64,000 nucleotides of DNA from the NCBI RefSeq assembly GCF_008086045.1, contig NZ_VSEY01000006.1, positions 186,001-250,000 on the forward strand. Reading direction: 5' to 3'. The stretch's first letter is position 1; every line of letters begins with the position of its first letter. The position numbers and the translations under genes were made by a program. Of this stretch, positions 1-7,216 are shown piece by piece. This stretch comes from Nonomuraea sp. PA05 (GTDB lineage: Bacteria; Actinomycetota; Actinomycetes; Streptosporangiales; Streptosporangiaceae). Below the pieces are notes generated by a model, which ran no database searches, was not told the origin of the DNA, and saw nothing but the letters and a program-made list of their open reading frames with translations.

Positions 1-1
1 C

Positions 2-1273
<1,272 letters not shown>

Positions 1274-1291
1274 GGCAGGTCTTCCCGTGAC

Positions 1292-1316
1292 CCCGCCCGG
1301 TCATGAGCCGGGCGGG
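1292..1316 (+). terminator. Hairpin downstream of acnA
   Basis: A perfect 9-bp inverted repeat (CCCGCCCGG / CCGGGCGGG) with a 7-base loop lies 18 bases after the acnA stop codon. It has no T-tract, which is common for terminators in high-GC actinomycetes. Confidence 0.6.
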
Positions 1317-1378
1317 AGCATGGGGGTTGGGGCGCGATCCTCACGCGCCCCGCATCGGGGGAACCACCCGACACCAGA

Positions 1379-1414
1379 GAGCCGCCCCGCGGGACACCCC
1401 CCGCGAGGCGGCTC
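1379..1414. terminator. Second hairpin between convergent acnA and LuxR gene
   Basis: The arms GAGCCGCC and GGCGGCTC enclose further pairing (CGCGGG with CCCGCG). The + strand continues with TTGCTTCTTT, a T-rich tail. It lies between two converging genes and could serve both. Confidence 0.65.
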
Positions 1415-1431
1415 TTGCTTCTTTCGGCGGA

Positions 1432-2499
1432 CTAGCCCGCGAACAACAGGGCGACCAGCTCGCCCCGGCTGGAGATGCCCGCCTTGCCGAAGACGGCCTT
1501 GAGGTGGCCCCTGACCGTGTGCGGCGAGATGAACAGCGTCTCGGAGATCTCCGCGGTGGCCAGCCCCTGCGCCACGAGCCGGGCGATCTCGAACTCGCGC
1601 GCCGTCAGACCGTACGACTGGGCGACGATCAGCGCCAGGTCGGCGGGTGCGGCGGGCTCGATGACCAGCACGACGGGGCCCGGCCGCCCGCCGGAGCCGC
1701 TCAGGCACGAGGCCCGGCACGTCAGCCACCGCCCGTTCCTGGCCCGCAACCGGATGCGGGCATTGCCGCGGTCGCGGCCCTGGGCGACGGCCCGCGCCTG
1801 GAGCGCCGTGCCGATCAGCCAGATGGGCAGGCTCAGGCCGAGAGCCGAGGGCGTGGACGGGCCGTCCGGCAGTGACGCGAGATGGGCGCGGGCCTCCTCG
1901 TTGATCGACGTGGCCTCGCCGTTCTCGTCGAACAGCAGCAGGCCGGGCGCCGAGCCGCCGCCCCCGCTGTCCGGCGCGTGCGGGGTTGCGAAGCGACGCA
2001 GCCGGTCGGCGAGCGGCCCCGACAACTCGGCGAGCAGCGCGACGTCCTCCTGCCCGAACGCCGGAGCGCCGCGCATCCGGAACAGGCTCACCGACCCCCA
2101 CGGCCGCCCGCCCGCCCGCAGCACGGCCCGCAGCTCGTCGTCCACGCCCATGCCTCCCAGCAGGCTGCGGAAGCGGGCACTACGCGCGGGCAGATCGCCC
2201 GTGGCCGCACGCAGCCCGGCCACGGGCACGTCGGCGCGGGCCAGATCCCGGAACGGCAACACGTTCTCTTCGAGGAGCTCGCTCTCCCAGTAGGCGCCGC
2301 ACCCCTCGCCGTCGCCGAGGTTCTCCACCAGCATGGGCGCGGTGACCAGGCCCGTCTCCGGGTCGGTCGCCGACCACACGGCGGCGTCGAACGGCACCAG
2401 CCGCCGCAGCCGGGCCGAGGCGCGGCCGAAACAGTCGAGGGCGTCGGCCGCCCGCTCGGCAGCCGCGACGATCCCGGCGTGGCGCTGCGAACGGGTCAT
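1432..2499 (-). CDS. LuxR-family transcriptional regulator
   Basis: This is a 355-residue protein. The C-terminal ~65 residues form a LuxR/NarL helix-turn-helix (GLTAREFEIARLVAQGL, then ISPHTVRGHLKAVF). The N-terminal 250 residues look like a GAF/PAS-type sensory region (FDAAVWSATDPETGL, then a second segment with LLLFDENGEATSINEEA). No receiver domain is visible, so it probably senses a ligand rather than a phosphate signal. The ATG at 2497-2499 was chosen because GAGGAGGG lies just upstream and the sequence before it has no homology-like character. It is divergent from the FAD-binding protein gene, 174 bp away, which is a possible target. The ligand cannot be inferred. Confidence 0.85.
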   Translation of the reverse strand: MTRSQRHAGIVAAAERAADALDCFGRASARLRRLVPFDAAVWSATDPETGLVTAPMLVENLGDGEGCGAYWESELLEENVLPFRDLARADVPVAGLRAATGDLPARSARFRSLLGGMGVDDELRAVLRAGGRPWGSVSLFRMRGAPAFGQEDVALLAELSGPLADRLRRFATPHAPDSGGGGSAPGLLLFDENGEATSINEEARAHLASLPDGPSTPSALGLSLPIWLIGTALQARAVAQGRDRGNARIRLRARNGRWLTCRASCLSGSGGRPGPVVLVIEPAAPADLALIVAQSYGLTAREFEIARLVAQGLATAEISETLFISPHTVRGHLKAVFGKAGISSRGELVALLFAG

Positions 2500-2673
2500 C
2501 CAGCCCTCCTCGGTGTCTCCACGGCCAGCCTGCCGTCGCCGTCCTCCTCCGCCAACCCCCCGTTTGAGGGGGTCATTCCCGGGGCGACCCGCCACTCGCG
2601 GGGGATGGGACGCGGGCGCGGCTCCCGCGAGGCTTCGGGCGGGTTGTTCGGAGCTGATGCGAAGGAGAGCGTC

Positions 2674-4509
2674 GTGCGTATCGCGATCATCGGAGGCGGG
2701 GCCGCCGCGGTCGGCCTGCTGGACGCGCTGGCCATGGGGGAGCGTGAAGGGGCGGAGGTGGTCGTGTTCGAGCCGTCCGCTCAGCTGTGGCGGGGGCGTC
2801 CGTACGGGCCTGAGCTGGACAGTGTGCTGGTCAACGCTCCGCCCGCCATCATGTCGATCCGTGGCTGCGATCCTGGGCACTACGCCTCGTGGCTGGGGGC
2901 CGAGCGTGCGGCCGATCATCTGGATGAGCTGCTGGGGCAGCCGCTGGTGCCGCGTGCTCTTTACGGTGAGTACCTGGCTGACACGGCTGAGGGTGCCTTG
3001 GCGCGGTTGCGGGGGCGGGGCTGGCGGACGCGCGTCGTCGCCTCCCAGGTCGTGGGGGTGGCCCGCGCCTCCTGGGGCGGTGAGGCGGCGCGCGCTTCCT
3101 CGGACGGTCAGCCGGCTCGGGCCTCCTGGGACGGTGAGGCGGCGCGCGCTTCCTCGGACGGTCAGCCGGCTCGGGCCTCCTGGGACGGTGAGGCAGGCCG
3201 TGCCGGCGGCGATCCCCGGCCGGCGCCGGGTGCCACGGACGGGCGCGGCGCTGGTGCTGAATCGCGGCTCGTGCTGCGCACCGCCGACGGGCATGAGCAC
3301 GTGGCCGACCAAGTGGTGGTGTGCGTGGGCGGGGGGACGCCTCAGGATCACTACGGGCTGAGCGGTGCACCCGGGTACATCGGCGACCCGTACCCTCTGG
3401 CGTACACGCTGGACGGGGTGCCGGGCGAGGCCGACGTCGCGGTGATCGGCAGCGGGCTGACGGCCGTCGACGTGGTCGTGTCGCTCGCCGCCCGCGGCCA
3501 CACCGGGCGGATCGCTCTCGTCTCCCGCACCGGCATGCTGCCCGCCGTCTGGCAGCGGCCGCTCGGCCACCGGCGGCGGCACCTCACGGTCGAGCGCGTG
3601 GAGGCGTTGCGGCGCGAGCACGGCGCCGTCACCCTCGATGACCTCGTCGGGCTGCTGCGTGCCGAGCTGGACGAGGTGGGGGAGGATCTCGCGGGCTTCG
3701 CACGGGAACTGCTGTCGGCGGAGAACTCCGCACGGACGGTGGTGTCGGCGGAGGCTTTCGCACGGACGGTGGTGTCGGCGGAGGCTTTCGCACGGACGGT
3801 GGTGTCGGCGGAGGCTTTCGCACGGACGGTGGTGTCGGCAGAGGACTCCGCACGGACGGCGGTGTCGGCGGAGAACTCCGCGCAGGGATCGCTGCCTGTG
3901 AGTTCCGAGCCGTCCGTCGAGCGGTTGCGTCGGCAACTGGCCGCCGTCGGTGATCCCGCGATCGCGCGCCGGGTGCTGCAGGAGGCCGCGCACGTCGTCG
4001 GCCCGTTCGCGTGGCGGCTGCTGTCCGAGCCCGACCGGGAACGCCTGCGGCGGCACGCCCGCCTGGCCATCAGCGTTGCCTCGCCGATGGTGCCGGTGAA
4101 CGCCGCCACCCTGCTGCGCCTGTTCGACTCGGGACAGCTGTCCGTGGTCGCCGGCGTGCGCAAGATCGAGGCGGTGACGGGCGGGTTCCGGGTGCCCAGG
4201 GCGCGTGGCGAGGCGGTGGCGGGCGGGTTCCGGGTGCGTGGCGACGGTGAGGAACTGGAGGTGGACGTCGCCGTCAACGCGGTGAACCCGCCGCCCCAGG
4301 CCGTGCCCGGCACAGCCGAGCCGCTGGTTACCGCCCTGCTTGCCGACGGTCTGGCGGCGCTGCACCCCTCGGGTGGGCTGGTGCCCGCCGACCCACGCCT
4401 GCACGTGCTGGGGGACCTGGCCGGCGGCGGGTCGTTCATCACCTCCAGCATCCCGGGCCTCGCCGCCCAGGCGACCCGCATCGCCGAGGGGCTGACGGCG
4501 TGGGGGTGA
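2674..4509 (+). CDS. FAD/NAD(P)-binding protein (NAD_binding_9 type) with internal tandem repeats
   Basis: This is a 611-residue protein starting at GTG 2674 with AAGGAGAG just upstream. The N-terminus has a Rossmann dinucleotide fold (IAIIGGGAAAVGLLDAL) and the block RPYGPELDSVLVNAPPAIMS, typical of the NAD_binding_9 (PF13454) family. A second glycine motif (VAVIGSGLTAVDVV) sits near residue 270. The C-terminal LHVLGDLAGGGSF resembles the FAD-closing motif of flavin monooxygenase-like proteins. Two low-complexity insertions interrupt it: about residues 132-176 (five 9-residue units) and 350-405 (about five and a half 10-residue units, SAEAFARTVV). Both are encoded by near-identical DNA repeats and look like recent expansions. 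The substrate is unknown. Confidence 0.8.
   Translation: MRIAIIGGGAAAVGLLDALAMGEREGAEVVVFEPSAQLWRGRPYGPELDSVLVNAPPAIMSIRGCDPGHYASWLGAERAADHLDELLGQPLVPRALYGEYLADTAEGALARLRGRGWRTRVVASQVVGVARASWGGEAARASSDGQPARASWDGEAARASSDGQPARASWDGEAGRAGGDPRPAPGATDGRGAGAESRLVLRTADGHEHVADQVVVCVGGGTPQDHYGLSGAPGYIGDPYPLAYTLDGVPGEADVAVIGSGLTAVDVVVSLAARGHTGRIALVSRTGMLPAVWQRPLGHRRRHLTVERVEALRREHGAVTLDDLVGLLRAELDEVGEDLAGFARELLSAENSARTVVSAEAFARTVVSAEAFARTVVSAEAFARTVVSAEDSARTAVSAENSAQGSLPVSSEPSVERLRRQLAAVGDPAIARRVLQEAAHVVGPFAWRLLSEPDRERLRRHARLAISVASPMVPVNAATLLRLFDSGQLSVVAGVRKIEAVTGGFRVPRARGEAVAGGFRVRGDGEELEVDVAVNAVNPPPQAVPGTAEPLVTALLADGLAALHPSGGLVPADPRLHVLGDLAGGGSFITSSIPGLAAQATRIAEGLTAWG
3067..3201 (+). repeat. 27-bp coding tandem repeat, five units
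   Basis: The units start at 3067, 3094, 3121, 3148 and 3175 and alternate between two forms (ASWDGEAAR and ASSDGQPAR). The effective higher-order period is therefore 54 bp, and the two full 54-bp copies differ at one base. It lies inside the FAD-binding protein gene and keeps the frame. Confidence 0.9.
3721..3885 (+). repeat. 30-bp coding tandem repeat, five and a half units
   Basis: Units of 30 bp begin at 3721, 3751, 3781, 3811 and 3841, with a partial one at 3871. The central three encode SAEAFARTVV and are almost identical at the DNA level, while the outer ones diverge (SAENS, SAEDS). The pattern is that of a recently expanded in-frame minisatellite. Confidence 0.9.
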
Positions 4510-4566
4510 GGCGACTTCCTGCTTGTCACGTGCTGCCGCCGCGCAGGGCTGCCGTGCTGGCGCGCC

Positions 4567-4670
4567 GTGCGGGGCTGTCGTGCTGGCCCGCTGCGGCGGC
4601 CCGCCGTGCGGGGCTGTAGTACTGGCCCGCTGCGGCGGCCCGCCGCGCAGGGCTGCTGGCTTGGCGCTGG
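4567..4670. repeat. 39-bp intergenic tandem repeat (two full copies plus a partial third)
   Basis: The copies at 4567-4605 and 4606-4644 differ at two bases; a diverged partial copy follows from 4645. The rest of the 278-bp gap between 4510 and 4787 shows no convincing gene or promoter. The repeat sits between convergent genes. Confidence 0.85.
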
Positions 4671-4787
4671 CCCAGCAGTGCTGCCTGCCACGCGCCGGCG
4701 TGCCGGGGAGCCGCTTGTCATGCGTCGATGCGGCAGAGGCGGCCCGCCCGCGACACGTTCGCCTGAACCCAGATCAACCCCCAGCCG

Positions 4788-5531
4788 TCAGGACACCTTG
4801 CCGGCAGGCGCCGACCACGTGTCACAAGCGGCGGGCGACGTCGTCGTGAGCCCCCGCTTGAACCAGCGCCCCCGGTTGACACCCTTGCCGTGACTACGCC
4901 CCTCGCCACCATCACCACTACCCCGCACCACCTCGCCCAGAGCCGCCCACTCCTCTCCCGTCCGCCCGAGGGACCCCCGCACGCTCCCCATGAACACCCC
5001 CGCCAGACAGTCGGCCTGCAACTCGAACCGGCGCCGCAGCTCGGCCCGCGCCCCCGCCTCGGCACGGTAGCGGGCCTCGTAGGAGCGGCGGATGCCGGTG
5101 AGGGTCTGCAGGTGGTGGGCGTACTCGTGGGCGGCGACCTTGAACGGGTAGAGGTCGCTGCGGCCTTCGATCCACCGTCCGGTGAGCGAGAACACCAGGG
5201 TCTTGGCGTCGTGGCAGTAGAGGGCGTCCACGTCGGCGACGGGCACCCCGCAGACGCTGCCCTGCTCGGCGTACCGGACGCCTGGCCGCTCGAAGCGCAC
5301 TCCCGTGCCGGAGAAGTACGCAGACCATGACTTATTCATGCATCTCACGACCGTGTCGAGGTATTCGCGGGTGCGCGGGATTCCGCCGGAGCTGAGCGGT
5401 GGCTCAAGGCAGGAGGTCGCGGCCAGCTTGCCGGCGCTCTCGGGGAACGGGGGCGCGGCGGCGTGGGCGGTGCGGGGGGACAGGAGCGTGAGGGCGAGGA
5501 GGGTGGAGAGGAGGAAGGGGGTTGATCGCAC
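4788..5531 (-). CDS. Secreted neutral zinc metallopeptidase (YpfJ-like), paralogue 1
   Basis: The protein has 247 residues starting from GTG 5531. That start gives a clean signal peptide (STPFLLSTLLALTLL...AHA). A GTG at 5579 is also in frame but would bury the signal. The zinc site is HEYAHH followed downstream by ELQADCLAG, the HExxH plus Glu arrangement of the putative neutral zinc metallopeptidase family (PF04228). Paired cysteines (CGV...YCH) and a C-terminal CDTWSA are shared with three paralogues at 15.6-18.1 kb. A TAAGCT hexamer ends 7 bases before the GTG, suggesting a leaderless message. The peptide substrate is unknown. Confidence 0.85.
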   Translation of the reverse strand: MRSTPFLLSTLLALTLLSPRTAHAAAPPFPESAGKLAATSCLEPPLSSGGIPRTREYLDTVVRCMNKSWSAYFSGTGVRFERPGVRYAEQGSVCGVPVADVDALYCHDAKTLVFSLTGRWIEGRSDLYPFKVAAHEYAHHLQTLTGIRRSYEARYRAEAGARAELRRRFELQADCLAGVFMGSVRGSLGRTGEEWAALGEVVRGSGDGGEGRSHGKGVNRGRWFKRGLTTTSPAACDTWSAPAGKVS

Positions 5532-5613
5532 GGTGGTGAGCTTAGAGGGGTGCGGGCTGTGGCACGATGAGAACGCCACCCGGCGAACTGTTACTTCGCC
5601 GGGCGGCGAAATC

Positions 5614-5946
5614 TCACAACATTCGCTTCAGTACGGTGACCGCTTCCTCGACCACCTCATCGGGTGCGCTGCCGACGTAGAAATCGAAGCGGTCGGGCGA
5701 GATGGCGCGTAGTTGCTCCATCATCGCCCAGCTGGTCTTGACGAGGCCCGTGCCACGATGGTCGATGCGGACATGGGTCATGTAGCCGCGCTCACGGGTG
5801 GTCAGGGGCGCCGCCAGGACGATGTCCAGGCGCGACTGGTTGAGATGGTCGTTGCTGACGATCAACGCGGGGCGGTCGAAGCCCTGCTCCCGGCCGGTCG
5901 GCCGGCCGAAACGGGTGAACCAGATGTCACCTTGCGCCAGTTTCAC
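5614..5946 (-). CDS. PemK/MazF-family mRNA interferase toxin
   Basis: The protein has 110 residues. The start GDIWFTRFGRP, then RPALIVSNDHLN, then TSWAMMEQLRAIS follow the PemK/MazF fold order: the first strand with the GDI(V/W) motif, the RP(A/V)L(I/V)(V/L) strand, and the S/T-W-x3-xQ-LR(A/T)(I/V)xxxR block. These toxins cleave mRNA in a ribosome-independent, sequence-dependent way. GTG 5944-5946 is preceded by GAGGAGA and overlaps the antitoxin stop codon by four bases (GTGA), so the two are translationally coupled. It is the second gene of a two-gene unit. Confidence 0.88.
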   Translation of the reverse strand: MKLAQGDIWFTRFGRPTGREQGFDRPALIVSNDHLNQSRLDIVLAAPLTTRERGYMTHVRIDHRGTGLVKTSWAMMEQLRAISPDRFDFYVGSAPDEVVEEAVTVLKRML

Positions 5947-6251
5947 TCTTTCTCCTCGGGAAATGTGATGAGGCCCTCCCACTCCGGTGCGATCTGGCGG
6001 GTGCGGGGCTTCGGGCCCAGCACGAGCTCTCGCTCCGCCAGGTAGTCGGCCCAGCCCTCCGGGTCCTCGCGCTGGGTGCGCTGTATCTGCTCGTTGACGG
6101 TCTGCCAGAACAGTTTCTGCTCATAGTCGGTGATGGCATCATTGAGCACTTCGGTCATGTTGCGGCCCTCCTGTCGCGCGATCTTGGCTAGCCGGTCTCT
6201 CGTCTTGACGCTGACCCGGATGGTGGTCGCCGCGTTATGCTTCGCGCTCAT
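5943..6251 (-). CDS. Ribbon-helix-helix antitoxin partner of the MazF-type toxin
   Basis: The protein has 102 residues. The N-terminal half (TTIRVSVKTRDRLAKIA, then NMTEVLNDAITDYEQ) matches the ribbon-helix-helix DNA-binding fold of the CopG/Arc type. The acidic, tryptophan-bearing C-terminal tail (EDPEGWADYLAER...EWEGLITFPEEKE) would be the toxin-neutralising segment. It precedes and overlaps the toxin, the usual antitoxin-first order, and such proteins repress their own promoter. A possible half-site pair (GCTATGTGCG and CGCATAGC) lies upstream at about 6260-6313. That part is weak. Confidence 0.85.
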   Translation of the reverse strand: MSAKHNAATTIRVSVKTRDRLAKIARQEGRNMTEVLNDAITDYEQKLFWQTVNEQIQRTQREDPEGWADYLAERELVLGPKPRTRQIAPEWEGLITFPEEKE

Positions 6252-6351
6252 ACTCGCCAGGCTATGTGCGCGACGACCGGAACACTATCGAAGCATCGTC
6301 ACTCGCATAGCGCTTATGGCAACAGAAAGTAAAGATGATTGACTCGTCTGC

Positions 6352-7083
6352 ATGACAAATGCGGCATTGGTGCTCATAGTGGGAAGCCTGGCGGTTCTCG
6401 TGGGCGCCATCGTCCAAGGCGGAGTTGGATTCGGGCTCGGCCTCGTCGCCGCCCCCGTGCTCACCATGCTGGCCCCCGACCTGATGCCGGGCGCGATCCA
6501 GGTGGTCAACATGACACTCCCGCTGTTCACGCTGGCCGTCGAGTGGCGGCGGGTGGACTGGCGCGGGCTGGGGTTCGCGCTCCTCGGCAGGCTTCCGGGC
6601 AGCGCCATCGCCGCAGTCATCGTTGTCTACGTTTCTGTCTACACCAGAGGCATCTTCGTCGCCGTCATGGTGCTGATCGCGGTGGTGCTGACCGCGCGGG
6701 CGCTGAGTGTGCCGCGCAACGGGTACACGATCACCTCGGCCGGGTTCGTCTCGGGCATCACCGGAACCGCGACCGGCATCGGCGGGCCGCCCATCGCGCT
6801 GGTCTACCAGAACGCCAAGGGGCCCCAGATCAGGGCCACGCTCGCGATGTTCTTCTTCCTGAGCGCGGCCCAGTCGCTGGTCATCCTGCAGTTGGTGGGG
6901 GAGTTGCCCGGTCAGGCGCTGCTGGTCGGAGGTGTGCTGATCGTGCCGATGGTGCTCGGGTTCCTGGTGTCGGGGCCGCTGCGGCGCTACCTGGACGGGG
7001 GCAAGGTGCGGGTGGCGGTGCTGACGGTGGCGGCGCTCTCGGCCGTGGGGCTGATCGTGCAGAACGTGATCACCGCTCTGTGA
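6352..7083 (+). CDS. TauE/SafE-family membrane exporter
   Basis: The protein has 243 residues and about eight hydrophobic helices. The family pattern is clear: an N-terminal repeat with GAIVQGGVGFGLGLVAAP and a second half with GFVSGITGTATGIGGPPIALVYQ. The TauE/SafE (PF01925) family exports sulfite, sulfoacetate or related organic anions; the substrate here cannot be read from sequence. There is no clear Shine-Dalgarno sequence before the ATG. The last codons and stop are part of a 29-bp tandem triplication, so the protein end was probably unaffected while the 3' region grew. Confidence 0.85.
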   Translation: MTNAALVLIVGSLAVLVGAIVQGGVGFGLGLVAAPVLTMLAPDLMPGAIQVVNMTLPLFTLAVEWRRVDWRGLGFALLGRLPGSAIAAVIVVYVSVYTRGIFVAVMVLIAVVLTARALSVPRNGYTITSAGFVSGITGTATGIGGPPIALVYQNAKGPQIRATLAMFFFLSAAQSLVILQLVGELPGQALLVGGVLIVPMVLGFLVSGPLRRYLDGGKVRVAVLTVAALSAVGLIVQNVITAL

Positions 7084-7162
7084 AGCCCGCAACCGGCGTC
7101 GCCGCTCTGTGAGGCCCGCAACCGGGGTCGCCGCTCTGTGAGGCCCGCAACCGGGGTCGCCG
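7076..7162 (+). repeat. 29-bp tandem repeat straddling the TauE stop codon, three copies
   Basis: The copies at 7076-7104, 7105-7133 and 7134-7162 start with CTCTGTGA. The first copy contains the real stop codon. Copies 2 and 3 are identical, and copy 1 differs from them at two bases. Confidence 0.9.
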
Positions 7163-7169
7163 CCACCAT

Positions 7170-7198
7170 GTGAGGCCAGGCTGGATGCCGGGCCTCAC
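7170..7198. terminator. Bidirectional hairpin between convergent genes
   Basis: A perfect 8-bp stem (GTGAGGCC / GGCCTCAC) with a 13-base loop lies between the TauE-like gene and the converging PQQ-type gene. Confidence 0.6.
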
Positions 7199-7216
7199 CC
7201 TGGGAGGCAGGAGGGC

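Noticed and set aside
3721..3885. Possible CRISPR-like array
   Set aside because: The units are adjacent without spacers and keep the reading frame; it is a coding minisatellite.
1432..4404. A 990-codon open frame on the minus strand covering the FAD gene
   Set aside because: Only the last 355 codons (LuxR) are family-like; the rest is the antisense of the FAD gene and arises from high third-position GC.
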